From NCBI GenBank assembly GCA_963843455.1, contig CAWJKE010000006.1:186001-250000 (forward strand): DNA of 64,000 nucleotides, read 5' to 3'. The notes under the pieces are model-generated. The model saw only the letters and a list, made by a program, of their open reading frames with translations, did not search any database and was not told the origin of the DNA. How positions within the stretch are numbered: the first letter of the stretch is position 1; every line of letters starts with the position of its first letter. Made by a program: the position numbers and the translations under genes. Source of the DNA: CAIQPS01 sp963843455 (GTDB lineage: Bacteria > Actinomycetota > Thermoleophilia > RBG-16-64-13). This document shows positions 17,599-26,207 of the stretch, piece after piece.

Positions 17599-18024
17599 GT
17601 GGGAGAGACCAAGCAGGTGCTGATAGGTGAGAACCTCTTCGACATGTCGGAGGGCAAACCGAGCCTCATCGTCACGCACTGCACCACATGCGGGGACTAC
17701 TTCTTCCCCAAATCGTTCACGTGTCACAACCCGAACTGCGTAGAAAAGCAGATCGAACAGACGCATCTGAGCCGGTACGGCAAGGTGGAGAACTACTCGG
17801 TGATGAACTACCCGCCGCCGCCGCCGTTCGTCACCAAAGATCCGTACGAGCCCATTGTCTGCGCAGCCGTGGAATTCCCCGAGGGGATCACGATCATCGG
17901 CATGATGGAAGGCACGACAGCCGACCAGGTCAAGATCGGCATGGACGTCGAGGTCACCGTCGGTGCGTTGTACACCAACAAGAAAGATGAAGAGATAGTC
18001 GCCTGGAAGTTCAAGGCGGTCTGA
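17599..18024 (+). CDS. DUF35 OB-fold/zinc-ribbon acyl-CoA-associated protein
   Basis: A 141-residue protein starting at GTG after GGAGG. An N-terminal rubredoxin-like zinc ribbon (CTTCGDYFFP with a CHNPNC pair, residues about 31-50) is followed by an OB-fold with PPPPPFVTKDPYEP and GITIIGMMEG. DUF35 proteins form complexes with thiolases of the lipid-transfer type, as BbsA does with BbsB. The thiolase is the next gene, supporting a heteromeric thiolase. A small GC hairpin (CCCCC-GAA-GGGGG) lies just after the stop. Confidence 0.85.
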   Translation: MGETKQVLIGENLFDMSEGKPSLIVTHCTTCGDYFFPKSFTCHNPNCVEKQIEQTHLSRYGKVENYSVMNYPPPPPFVTKDPYEPIVCAAVEFPEGITIIGMMEGTTADQVKIGMDVEVTVGALYTNKKDEEIVAWKFKAV

Positions 18025-18078
18025 GCCCCCGAAGGGGGACCTCTCGTTGCTGCTGACAAATCCGCTACCCGAAAAGGC

Positions 18079-19275
18079 GTGATGACAATGAAGGATGTGG
18101 CGATCATCGGCGTGGGGATGCACCCCTGGGGCAAGTTCCCCGACAAGCCGTGGACCCAGATGGCGAAAGAAGCCATCGACGAAGCCCTCGCCGACGCCGG
18201 CGTTCAGTGGAAAGACGTAGGCCAGGTGATTTCCGGCTCCCAGTTGTGGGGCGGACGTAAGGGTATCTACTCCGGCACCTACATCGAAGAAGTGATGGGG
18301 AATGTCGGCGTACCGGTGGTGAACGTCAACAACGCCTGCGCCACCGGGGGCACCATGCTGAGCGTGGCCGCGATGGCTGTGGCTTCCGGTGCTGCCGACA
18401 TCGTGCTGGCCGTCAGCGCCGACAAGTCCGCCAAGGGCTTCTTCCCGGCCCTGCCGGTGTACCACGAGGAGCCGGTGCCCTCCGACGATACATTGCGTTG
18501 GAACATGGGCCTGCCGAACCCGGTCTACTGGGCCCTCGAGATGCGCAAGCGGATGATCAAGTTCGGCGACACCGAGGAGCATCTGGCCAAGGTCAAAGTG
18601 ACCATGAGCAAGCATGGCAAGCTCAACCCCAAGGCGAGGTACCAGCGGGAATTCACGCTCGAGGAAGTGTTGAACTCGGCCATGGTCACCGATCCGCTCC
18701 GCCTCTACGAGATCTGCGCGACGAGCGACGGTGCCGGTGCGGCGATCCTGTGCAGCATGGAGAAGGCAAAGCAGTTCACCACCAAGCCCATCACCATCAT
18801 CGCGTCTGCTCTGGGCAGCCCGCTCTACGGCGACCCGACGGCGCGCATCCCCGTGGTGAGCATCAATCCCAAGCCGGGGGTTCCCGTTATCAGCGAGAGC
18901 TGGGTGGCTGCGCACCGGGCGTACGATGAGGCCGGCATAGGCCCGAAGGACATCGACTTCGTCGAGTTGCCCGACAACAGTGCCTGGCACGTGCTGCAGT
19001 ACATCGAGACCATGGACTTCTGTGGCGAGGGCGAGGCCTGTGCCTGCCTCGACCGTGGCGACTTCGCCATCGGCGGCCGCATCCCCATCTGCCCGAGCGG
19101 TGGCTTCTCCAGCTTCGGCGAAGCGACCATGGCTCAGGGCTTCGCCCAGCTCTATGAGATGGTCCTCCAGTTGAGGGGCGTCTGCGGGGCGCGGCAGGTG
19201 GAAGGCGCCAAAGTAGGCATGTCCGAAGTCTACGGCGCCGCCGGCAACAACGCGGCCGTCATCCTCAAGAAGTAG
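18079..19275 (+). CDS. Thiolase, lipid-transfer/BbsB type
   Basis: About 395-398 residues; starts at 18079 (GTG), 18082 or 18088 are possible, and MKDVAIIGVG from 18088 matches the family. The active-site Cys is in NVNNACATGG near residue 90, with LPDNSAWHVLQYI and the terminal GNNAAVILKK. It cleaves 3-oxoacyl-CoA with CoA. Its dependence on the DUF35 partner is inferred from adjacency and from BbsAB precedent. Confidence 0.88.
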   Translation: MMTMKDVAIIGVGMHPWGKFPDKPWTQMAKEAIDEALADAGVQWKDVGQVISGSQLWGGRKGIYSGTYIEEVMGNVGVPVVNVNNACATGGTMLSVAAMAVASGAADIVLAVSADKSAKGFFPALPVYHEEPVPSDDTLRWNMGLPNPVYWALEMRKRMIKFGDTEEHLAKVKVTMSKHGKLNPKARYQREFTLEEVLNSAMVTDPLRLYEICATSDGAGAAILCSMEKAKQFTTKPITIIASALGSPLYGDPTARIPVVSINPKPGVPVISESWVAAHRAYDEAGIGPKDIDFVELPDNSAWHVLQYIETMDFCGEGEACACLDRGDFAIGGRIPICPSGGFSSFGEATMAQGFAQLYEMVLQLRGVCGARQVEGAKVGMSEVYGAAGNNAAVILKK

Positions 19276-19292
19276 ACGGCGGGCGCGGCGAC

Positions 19293-20144
19293 ATGAAGAA
19301 GATCGTAGTAGTCGGTGCCGGCACCATGGGTGCCGGCATAGCCCAGGTGGCGGCCGACGCCGGTTACGACGTCGTGTTGGGCGACATCAGCGACGAGTTC
19401 GTCCAGCGCGGCCTCGGGATCGTCCAGAAGAGCCTCAGCAAGGCCGTGGAGAAAGGCAAGATGGAGGCCGGGCGCCCGGCCGAGGTGATCGCCAAGATCA
19501 AAGGGGTCACCAAGGTGGAGGCGACCGCCGAGGTCGCCGACGCCGACTTGGTCATCGAAGCCATCGCCGAGGTCATGGACTGGAAGCGCACGCTCTATCA
19601 GGCTCTGGACAAGGCCTGCCCGGCCGAGACCATCCTGGCTTCGAACACCTCCAGCCTGAGCATCTCCGAATTGGCGGCGACCACGACCCGGCCCGACCGG
19701 TTCATCGGCCTGCACTTCTTCAATCCGGCGCCGGCCATGCAACTGGTCGAGATCATCGCGGGGGCGGGGACGAGCGCGGACACGGTCAAGGCCTGCGTCG
19801 AGTTCACGACCTCGATCGGCAAGACGCCGGTCACCGTGTCGGAAGCGCCCGGATTCGTGGTGAATCGCATACTCTTCCCGATGATCAACGAAGCCGCCTT
19901 CGTGCTGATGGAAGGCACGGCCACCGCCGAGGACATCGACACCGGCATGCAACTGGGCGCCAATCATCCGATGGGACCGCTGCGCCTGGCCGACCTGGTG
20001 GGCATGGATGTGACGCTGGCCATCATCGAGAACATCTTCCGCGAGACCGGCGACAGCAAATACCGGCCCTGTCCGCTCCTCAAGAAGATGGTGCGGGCCG
20101 GGTACCTGGGCCGCAAGACGGGGCGTGGCTTCTATCAGTACTAG
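19293..20144 (+). CDS. 3-hydroxyacyl-CoA dehydrogenase (3-hydroxybutyryl-CoA dehydrogenase type)
   Basis: A 283-residue protein with an N-terminal Rossmann motif (GAGTMGAGIAQVAADAG), SNTSSLSISELA, the catalytic His region GLHFFNPAPAMQLVEI, NRILFPMINEA and a C-terminal dimerisation domain ending GRKTGRGFYQY. It uses NAD(P) to oxidise 3-hydroxyacyl-CoA. It lies 17 bp after the thiolase and 16 bp before a crotonase, completing a beta-oxidation set. Confidence 0.93.
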   Translation: MKKIVVVGAGTMGAGIAQVAADAGYDVVLGDISDEFVQRGLGIVQKSLSKAVEKGKMEAGRPAEVIAKIKGVTKVEATAEVADADLVIEAIAEVMDWKRTLYQALDKACPAETILASNTSSLSISELAATTTRPDRFIGLHFFNPAPAMQLVEIIAGAGTSADTVKACVEFTTSIGKTPVTVSEAPGFVVNRILFPMINEAAFVLMEGTATAEDIDTGMQLGANHPMGPLRLADLVGMDVTLAIIENIFRETGDSKYRPCPLLKKMVRAGYLGRKTGRGFYQY

Positions 20145-20160
20145 CTGAGGGGGTGGGACG

Positions 20161-20916
20161 GTGTTAGTGAGCGCCTCTCGAGACGGCGACATCTGCACGG
20201 TCACGATCAACCGGCCGGAGGTCATGAACCCCCTGAGCACCCAGGTCTTCAAAGACCTGGAGGAGGTGCTGGACCAGATCGCGGTGGACGACACGGTGAA
20301 CGTGGTCATCGTCACCGGCGCCGGGGATAAGTCGTTTGTGGCCGGGGCCGACATCGCCGAAATGAGGAACATGCCGCCGGCCGAGGCCTACGCCCTCTCC
20401 ACGAGGGCCCACCGCGTGTTCGACAAGTTGGAAAACCTGCCCCAGCCGACCATCGCCGCCGTCAACGGCTTCGCGCTGGGGGGCGGCACGGAAGTGGTCC
20501 TGTCCTGCGACATCCGGATAGCCTCCGACCGGGCCAAGTTCAGCGCGCCCGAGGTGTCGCTGGGCATCACCCCGGGATTCGGAGGCACCCAGCGGCTGCC
20601 GCGCGCCATCGGCCCCTCGCGGGCGCTCGAGTTGATGCTCACGGGACGGATGATCGATGCCCAGGAAGCGGCAGCGATTGGTCTGGTCAACAGGGTGGTG
20701 CCCCACGACGAGCTGGGTGACGAGGCGCTTCGCGTCGCTCGCTCCATAACCGCGAACGGGCGCAATGCTGTACGGCTTACCAAGCGGGCGGTGCGGGCAG
20801 GGCAAGACGTTGACGTGCAGGCCGGCTGCGAGATCGAGGCCTCGCTCTGGGCCCTGTCGTTCGACGACGAGCGGACCCAGCGGATGACGGCGTTCTTGGA
20901 GAAGAGGAAGAAGTAG
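20161..20916 (+). CDS. Enoyl-CoA hydratase (crotonase family)
   Basis: A 251-residue enzyme starting at GTG 20161 after GGGGTGGGA. It has SFVAGADIAEM, FALGGGTEVVLSCD and PEVSLGITPGFGGTQRLPR, the last with the catalytic-position Glu, and the typical C-terminal helix KKR. It supplies the hydration step before the adjacent 3-hydroxyacyl-CoA dehydrogenase. Confidence 0.93.
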   Translation: MLVSASRDGDICTVTINRPEVMNPLSTQVFKDLEEVLDQIAVDDTVNVVIVTGAGDKSFVAGADIAEMRNMPPAEAYALSTRAHRVFDKLENLPQPTIAAVNGFALGGGTEVVLSCDIRIASDRAKFSAPEVSLGITPGFGGTQRLPRAIGPSRALELMLTGRMIDAQEAAAIGLVNRVVPHDELGDEALRVARSITANGRNAVRLTKRAVRAGQDVDVQAGCEIEASLWALSFDDERTQRMTAFLEKRKK

Positions 20917-20926
20917 GGGGAGTGCC

Positions 20927-21517
20927 ATGGGGGCAGACGCGGCGATGGCACGTGGTGCGGCGGATTTCCGCCTGTTCGGCATCGCCGGGAGTCTGCGCAC
21001 CGGCTCCTACAACTTGGCGCTGCTTCGAGCGGCAGGCGAGGTCCTGCCCGCGGGGGTCAGCCTGGAGATCGGCCGCATCGACGACATCCCGCTCTACAAC
21101 GCCGACGTGCAGAGCCAGGGCGACCCGGCGCCGGTGGCGCGCCTGAAGAAGCAGATCGAAGACGCGGACGCCTTTCTCATCGCCACTCCGGAGTACAACT
21201 ACTCCATCCCCGGCGTGCTAAAGAATGCTCTCGACTGGGCTTCGCGTCCGCCAAAGACCTGCTGTCTGCGCAGGAAGCCCATCGGCATCATGGGGTGCTC
21301 GAGCGGGGATAGCGGCACCATCAGAGGGCAACTCGCCCTCAGGCAGATGTTCGTCTTCACCGATTCGTACGCCATGCTCCAGCCGGAGTTGCGCGTACCC
21401 CAGGCCGGGGAGCGCTTCGACCAGGACGGCCGACTCGTGGACGCCGACTTGCGCGAGCGGCTCGGCCTCTTTATCTTCGCGCTGGTGGACTGGGCGAAGA
21501 CCGTCGGGGGCCGCTAG
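20927..21517 (+). CDS. NADPH-dependent FMN reductase family protein
   Basis: A 196-residue flavodoxin-like reductase. The FMN phosphate loop is GSLRTGSYN near residue 25 and the isoalloxazine-binding block PEYNYSIPGVLKNALDWAS lies near residue 85; GCSSGDSGTIRGQ follows. Enzymes of this family reduce FMN, quinones, azo compounds or chromate. Its place at the end of the CoA operon suggests redox supply, but it could be an independent stress gene. Confidence 0.88.
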   Translation: MGADAAMARGAADFRLFGIAGSLRTGSYNLALLRAAGEVLPAGVSLEIGRIDDIPLYNADVQSQGDPAPVARLKKQIEDADAFLIATPEYNYSIPGVLKNALDWASRPPKTCCLRRKPIGIMGCSSGDSGTIRGQLALRQMFVFTDSYAMLQPELRVPQAGERFDQDGRLVDADLRERLGLFIFALVDWAKTVGGR

Positions 21518-21541
21518 CAGGAAGGGCGGGTCAAGCTGGTG

Positions 21542-22183
21542 CTAGAGGGCGGTCTCGCCAGGGGGCTGCGGGGGCCGCGTGGTCTTCCAGACGCCGATGA
21601 CCTGCTTGCTCCCCGATATCACGGCGAGGGCGAGCGCGGGCCAGAGCAGGATCCACCCTATCCGCATCCACGTTTCGAGCTCGAGGATCCCCCCGAGCAG
21701 GAACATGTAGAGGGCGATGCTCTGGAACACCATCTTGGCCTTGCCGAACGTGTTGGCCGGCCGGGCGCTGCGCGTCTGCAGCAGGATCTGGGCGTACACC
21801 GCGGTCAGCACCAGTTCTACCGCGATGAAGGCCACCGTGACCCAGGCCAGGATGATCCCGTTCGTGTATGCGACAAAGGCGAGCACCGCGGCCACCAGTA
21901 GCTTGTCGGCCAGCGGGTCGATGTAGGTGCCGAGGACGGTGATCTGATCTCGTCTTCTGGCCATAGCACCGTCGATGAAATCCGTGAAGGTGGCGACGAT
22001 GAACACCGCGAGCGCCCACCCGTCGAGATCGAGCGCTAAGAGGATGAGAACCACGGGGATGAGGATGAACCTGACCACCGTCAGGTGGTTCGGACGCACC
22101 GAGCGGGGGAAGGCCCACAAGAAGACGGCGCTCACGATCCCATCGGTGAAGCGCTGGAAGCCGGGTTGTGTACTGTCGGCCAT
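21542..22183 (-). CDS. pgsA: CDP-diacylglycerol-glycerol-3-phosphate 3-phosphatidyltransferase
   Basis: A 213-residue membrane enzyme with the CDP-alcohol phosphatidyltransferase signature spread over DGAMARR, GTYIDPLADK (pattern DG-x2-AR-x8-G-x3-D-x3-D, about residues 70-92) and four to five hydrophobic segments. It makes phosphatidylglycerophosphate for phosphatidylglycerol synthesis. The other CDP-alcohol transferases (for example inositol phosphate types) are less likely given the overall PgsA-like length and N-terminus. Confidence 0.85.
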   Translation of the reverse strand: MADSTQPGFQRFTDGIVSAVFLWAFPRSVRPNHLTVVRFILIPVVLILLALDLDGWALAVFIVATFTDFIDGAMARRRDQITVLGTYIDPLADKLLVAAVLAFVAYTNGIILAWVTVAFIAVELVLTAVYAQILLQTRSARPANTFGKAKMVFQSIALYMFLLGGILELETWMRIGWILLWPALALAVISGSKQVIGVWKTTRPPQPPGETAL

Positions 22184-22268
22184 TGGGGAATCGTACTAGC
22201 CGGAGCGGCGAACGGCAATGTTATGATGGTCCAACACCCCACGCACAACAAGCTCCAGGAGCAGGACG

Positions 22269-23726
22269 ATGAAAACACCGGATCTCAGCCTTTCCGACCT
22301 CGGCTCGTATTTCCCCGACGACTTCACTCCCGAGCAGAGGGCCAAGGCTCAGACGATATTTCTCAAGGAGCTTGCGGCGAGCGTGCACCGTTTCTATCGC
22401 GGGAAGACCATGAGCATGCCGAAGGCAGGCATCTACGGATTCAACTGGTTCAACGTGTACTACACGCCCGGCGTCTCTATGGTCTCCACGTCCATCCGCG
22501 ACAACAACGACACCTCCTTCGAGCTCAGCAACAGGGGCAATCTGGTAGCGGTTGTCTCGGACTCCACCAGGGTGCTCGGCGATGGTGACGTGACCCCTCC
22601 CGGCGGCTTGGGGGTCATGGAGGGCAAGGCCTTCCTCATGAAGTACCTGGGTGGGGTCGACGGCGTGGCCCTTTGCATCGACAGCTACAACAAAGAGGGC
22701 AAGCACGACCCCGATAAGATCATCGATTTCGTGAAGATGCTGCAGCCAAGCTTCGGTGCGGTCAACCTCGAGGACATCTCCCAGCCCAACTGCTTCAAGG
22801 TGCTCGACACCCTTCGCGAAGAGTGCGACATCCCGGTGTGGCACGACGACGCTCAAGGGACGGCGAGCGTGACGCTGGCCGGCCTCGTCAACGCTCTGCG
22901 GGTGGTGGGCAAGGAACTCAAGGACGCCAAGATCGTCCTTCTCGGCGCAGGGGCGGCCAACAGCACCGCGGCCCGGCTCATCCTGATGGCCGGCGGCGAC
23001 CCGGACAAGATGATCGTGTTCGACAGCAAGGGCGGCCTGCACAAAGGCCGCGACGACGTGAAGGCCGACACCGCCTTCTACCGCAAGTGGGAGATCTGCG
23101 AGGCGACCAACCCGGGTCGCATCGACACCGAGGAAGAGGCCTTCAGGGGCGCGGACGTCATCATCGCGGCTTCGAAGCCGGGTCCGGAGACGATCAAGCA
23201 GGACTGGATCCGCAGCATGGCCCCCAAGTCCGTCGTCTTCGCCTGCGCCAACCCCATACCCGAGATCTATCCGTACGCAGCGAAGGAAGCGGGGGCGTAC
23301 GTGGTGGCCACTGGGCGGGGCGACTTCCCCAACCAGGTGAATAACTCCATCGGTTTCCCGGGCATCCTCAAGGGCGCCTTGATGGTGCGGGCGCGCAAGA
23401 TCACCGACGAAATGGCCATCGCCGCCGCGTACGCCGTCGCGAACTACGCGGAGCAGAAGATAGGGATCAACCCCGACCACATCATGCCCACCATGGAGGA
23501 GACGGAAGTCTTCGCCGTGGAGGCGGCCGACGTGGCCATGCAGGCCATCAAAGACGGCGTCGCTCGTGTGGCGTTGACCTGGGACGATGTTTACAGTGCT
23601 ACGCTGAACGACATCAAAGAGGCGCGCGGGGCCATCGACCTGCTGCAGACGAACGGCTTCATCGCCGCTCCCGAGGTGAGCATGCTGATCGAGGCTCGCG
23701 ACCGCGCCGTCGCGGCGGTCAAGTAG
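22269..23726 (+). CDS. NAD-type malic enzyme
   Basis: A 485-residue protein with the malic enzyme order of motifs: YTPGVSMVSTSI, DSTRVLGDGDVTP, GGVDGVALCIDSYNKEG, NLEDISQPNCF, PVWHDDAQGTA, then a Rossmann motif (LLGAGAANSTAARLI) and FACANPIPEIYPYAAKEAG. It decarboxylates malate to pyruvate with NAD(P). The nucleotide preference is not settled by the sequence. A likely -10 (TATGAT near 22222) lies just upstream. Confidence 0.9.
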   Translation: MKTPDLSLSDLGSYFPDDFTPEQRAKAQTIFLKELAASVHRFYRGKTMSMPKAGIYGFNWFNVYYTPGVSMVSTSIRDNNDTSFELSNRGNLVAVVSDSTRVLGDGDVTPPGGLGVMEGKAFLMKYLGGVDGVALCIDSYNKEGKHDPDKIIDFVKMLQPSFGAVNLEDISQPNCFKVLDTLREECDIPVWHDDAQGTASVTLAGLVNALRVVGKELKDAKIVLLGAGAANSTAARLILMAGGDPDKMIVFDSKGGLHKGRDDVKADTAFYRKWEICEATNPGRIDTEEEAFRGADVIIAASKPGPETIKQDWIRSMAPKSVVFACANPIPEIYPYAAKEAGAYVVATGRGDFPNQVNNSIGFPGILKGALMVRARKITDEMAIAAAYAVANYAEQKIGINPDHIMPTMEETEVFAVEAADVAMQAIKDGVARVALTWDDVYSATLNDIKEARGAIDLLQTNGFIAAPEVSMLIEARDRAVAAVK

Positions 23727-23742
23727 GGAAAGGGAGGACGCG

Positions 23743-24411
23743 ATGCGCATCGGCACAGGGGAACTCTTCTTCGACTGGACGTGGCTCGCCGCGGTCGGCG
23801 TCATCGTCCTTTTCGGTGCCTTCTTGTTGCCCTGGTTCTTCTTCCTCCTCAACCTGCAGGGCCTGCTCGAGCGGGTGAGCCCGGCCAACCGAAAGATGAG
23901 TCCTGGACTGGTCTGGCTCAACTTCATCCCGGTGTTCCAACTGGGGTGGTTCGTCTACACCGTCATCAAGGTCAGGGATTCCGTCAGCGCCGAGTTTCAG
24001 TCGCGCGGATGGCTGCCGGACGGGGACCTCGGGTACAACGTCGGCCTTACCGCTGGGATCCTGTGGATCGCCGCCGTGTTCATCGGGTGGATCCCGTTCA
24101 TCGGCTGGGTGCTGCCACTGGCCGGGGTAGTCTGCTGGATCATCTACTGGTTGAAGATCTCGGACCTCAAGCACCGGCTGGAGGGCCCTCCGGCCTGGGG
24201 ACGTCCGGGTGCATACCCAGCTCAGTATCCCCAGTATCCCCAGTATCCCCAGCCCTACGCGCCACCGGCCGCGCCGGTGGCGGCGCCTCCAGTCAGCCCA
24301 CCGCCGGCAGCCCCCGCCGGCGAGGTAGCGGAGAAGGACTGTGGCGCATGCGGGTCCAAGATCGACCCGGGGGACAAGTTCTGCCGGACTTGCGGCCTGC
24401 CACTCCCGTAG
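23743..24411 (+). CDS. Membrane protein with C-terminal zinc ribbon
   Basis: A 222-residue protein with four hydrophobic segments (about 10-38, 60-80, 103-125, 128-146), a Pro/Tyr/Ala-rich cytoplasmic linker with QYP repeats (about 160-200) and a C-terminal zinc ribbon of two CxxC knuckles (CGACGSK and CRTCGLP). It follows malic enzyme by 17 bp. The function is unknown; this architecture is common in uncharacterised actinobacterial membrane proteins. Confidence 0.7.
   Translation: MRIGTGELFFDWTWLAAVGVIVLFGAFLLPWFFFLLNLQGLLERVSPANRKMSPGLVWLNFIPVFQLGWFVYTVIKVRDSVSAEFQSRGWLPDGDLGYNVGLTAGILWIAAVFIGWIPFIGWVLPLAGVVCWIIYWLKISDLKHRLEGPPAWGRPGAYPAQYPQYPQYPQPYAPPAAPVAAPPVSPPPAAPAGEVAEKDCGACGSKIDPGDKFCRTCGLPLP
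24223..24249 (+). repeat. Three tandem 9-bp repeats
   Basis: CAGTATCCC is repeated exactly three times and encodes Gln-Tyr-Pro units in the linker of the membrane zinc-ribbon protein. It is a potential slippage site that keeps the frame. Confidence 0.9.
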
Positions 24412-24435
24412 GAGGGCGCGGCGCGGCCGCGCCGG

Positions 24436-25590
24436 CTAACGGGACTCGGCCTCGGTCTCCGGCTGCTCGTTGAGGAATAGGCGTTCGCTGCGGTCCAGTG
24501 CTATGTCGCAGGTGATCTCGTAGTTGATGGTGCCCAGACGGCGGGCGATCTCTTCCACGGTTATCCGCTCCTTCCCGTCGGCGCCGATGAGAGTCACCGT
24601 GTCACCCACGGTAACCTCGCTATCGGTCCCGACATCCACCCCGAAGGAGTCCATGGAGATCCGCCCCACCAGCGGGTAGCGGCGCCCCTTGATGAGCACG
24701 TGACCGCAGTTGCCCAGGGCCCGGAAGACCCCGTCGCCGTAGCCGATGGGGACCAGGGCGATGTCGCGGGGACGGTCGGCCAGGAAGGTGTGGCCGTAGC
24801 CGACGCCTTCCCCGCTCTCCACTCGTTTCACGAGCACTACCTGGGACTTCCACGATAGGGCCGGCTGCAGTCCCTCCGCCAGGGCGTCCTGCTGCCAGGG
24901 GGAGAGGCCATAGACGGCGCAGCCGCAGCGCACCATGTCGAAGTGGGAGTAGGGAGCGTAGACGGTGGCGGCGCTGTTGGCGGCGTGAACGGCGGCTCGG
25001 GGCCATTCCCGGCGCACCCGCTCCACCGCGGGCAGGAAACGCTCCAACTGAGCGTCGATGGTGGACGGATCCTCGGTGACGCAGGCGAAGTGGGTCATCA
25101 CGCCGGCGAGCTCGATCTCGGGGATCCCGCGTATGGATTCGAGGAAATCGTCCACCGCCGACGGAAAGATCCCCTGCCGGTTCATCCCGCTATCGATCTT
25201 GAGGTGCACCCGGGCTCTCAGACCGGAGCCCTTGAGGAGGGGTAACTCCGCCGCCATGTGGTCGCTCACTACGGCGAAATCAACGTCCTGGTGGGCCATC
25301 TCCTCGTACTGGTCGAAACTGTAGAGCGGTCCCATGACCAGGATCATGTCGCTGAAGCCGGCGTCACGTAGCGCGACCGCTTCCTCGGCGGTCGCCACCG
25401 CGACCCCGTGGGCGCCCGCCGCGACGACCGACCGCGCGACCGGGAGTGTGCCGTGGCCGTAGCCGTCGGCCTTCACTGCCACGAGCATGCGGGCGCCCGG
25501 CTGGAGAAGGGATAAGAGGTAGGCCACGTTGCGTCGGATCGCGGCCAGATCTATGAGGACGCTGCTTCGCGGTGATGTCTTCATGGCCAA
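24436..25590 (-). CDS. alr: Alanine racemase
   Basis: A 384-residue fold-type III PLP enzyme. The PLP lysine is in VAVKADGYGHG near residue 40; the second catalytic Tyr region (CGCAVYGLSP) and the late VGRISMDSFGVDVG block are present. It makes D-alanine for peptidoglycan, consistent with a walled bacterium. The start at 25590 or 25584 is not separable; no strong ribosome site is visible. A GC palindrome at 24419-24434 lies between it and the convergent zinc-ribbon membrane gene. Confidence 0.92.
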   Translation of the reverse strand: MAMKTSPRSSVLIDLAAIRRNVAYLLSLLQPGARMLVAVKADGYGHGTLPVARSVVAAGAHGVAVATAEEAVALRDAGFSDMILVMGPLYSFDQYEEMAHQDVDFAVVSDHMAAELPLLKGSGLRARVHLKIDSGMNRQGIFPSAVDDFLESIRGIPEIELAGVMTHFACVTEDPSTIDAQLERFLPAVERVRREWPRAAVHAANSAATVYAPYSHFDMVRCGCAVYGLSPWQQDALAEGLQPALSWKSQVVLVKRVESGEGVGYGHTFLADRPRDIALVPIGYGDGVFRALGNCGHVLIKGRRYPLVGRISMDSFGVDVGTDSEVTVGDTVTLIGADGKERITVEEIARRLGTINYEITCDIALDRSERLFLNEQPETEAESR

Positions 25591-25595
25591 AAAAG

Positions 25596-25642
25596 GCTAA
25601 CACATGAATCCAGTTGGATGGCGAGGGGTTCTGTGTTAGCAT
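25596..25642 (+). promoter_or_regulatory. tRNA operon promoter with flanking inverted repeat
   Basis: TTGGAT (25614-25619) and TAGCAT (25637-25642) are spaced by 17 bp and lie about 50 bp before tRNA-Glu. A perfect 9-bp inverted repeat (GCTAACACA at 25596-25604, TGTGTTAGC at 25632-25640) brackets this promoter and abuts the alr start on the other strand. It may be an operator, or reflect symmetric divergent promoters. Confidence 0.5.
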
Positions 25643-25693
25643 CACCCGCGCTGCGAGCCGCACGTGCGCATGTGCGCTCGTCAGCGCCAATGT

Positions 25694-25766
25694 GCCCCCA
25701 TCGTCTAGCGGCCTAGGACATCGCCCTTTCAAGGCGACGGCGGGGATTCGAATTCCCCTGGGGGCA
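25694..25766 (+). tRNA. tRNA-Glu (anticodon TTC)
   Basis: A 73-nt cloverleaf: acceptor GCCCCCA paired with TGGGGGC, anticodon loop CTTTCAA, T-arm GGGGATTCGAATTCCCC, discriminator A. The CCA end is not encoded. Confidence 0.96.
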
Positions 25767-25784
25767 CTTCCCATGCTGGGGTCT

Positions 25785-25856
25785 GGGCGCATAGCTCAGC
25801 GGGAGAGCACCTGCCTTACAAGCAGGGGGTCGCAGGTTCAAATCCTGCTGCGCCCA
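25785..25856 (+). tRNA. tRNA-Val (anticodon TAC)
   Basis: A 72-nt cloverleaf with acceptor GGGCGCA paired with TGCGCCC, anticodon stem CCTGC/GCAGG around loop CTTACAA, and T-loop TTCAAAT. The CCA end is not encoded. Confidence 0.96.
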
Positions 25857-25900
25857 CTTGCTACCCACGGGGACATGCGATAATCTCCCAGCCTGGTCGC

Positions 25901-25974
<74 letters not shown>

Positions 25975-26051
25975 CCTCGATCGCTTGTCAACGCCGCGCC
26001 GATGTTCCCGGCGCCGGCGGTGAGCAGGCGACGGGGCCCTGTGGCCCGCGC

Positions 26052-26124
26052 GGCGGGATAGCTCAGTTGGTAGAGCACATGACTGAAAATCATGGTGTCC
26101 CCGGTTCAAGTCCGGGTCCCGCCA
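26052..26124 (+). tRNA. tRNA-Phe (anticodon GAA), integration-hotspot candidate
   Basis: A 73-nt cloverleaf: acceptor GGCGGGA with TCCCGCC, anticodon loop CTGAAAA, T-arm GTCCCCGGTTCAAGTCCGGG. Fragments of its 3' end (core GGGTCCCGCCAC) recur four more times over the next 8 kb, as expected for the attachment site of integrating elements. The CCA end is not encoded. Confidence 0.96.
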
Positions 26125-26190
26125 CTATCGAAGAGTTTGTCCTGCAAATTGGCACTTTTGGTCCTCTAGACCCCGATTTGAACCGGGGAC
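26097..26190 (+). repeat. tRNA-Phe-derived unit A (native copy)
   Basis: The native 3' part of tRNA-Phe is followed by TGCAAATTGGCAC-type sequence and, at 26169-26190, a hairpin (GACCCCGATTTGAACCGGGG core) that is an inverted copy of the tRNA T-arm. The same layout appears in units B-E. Confidence 0.8.
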
Positions 26191-26207
26191 GTCGGGTAGA
26201 TGCGGCC

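Noticed and set aside
16309..18990. Long minus-strand open frame (about 893 codons)
   Set aside because: It mirrors the CoA-transferase, DUF35 and thiolase genes, which have strong family motifs; the antisense frame shows none.
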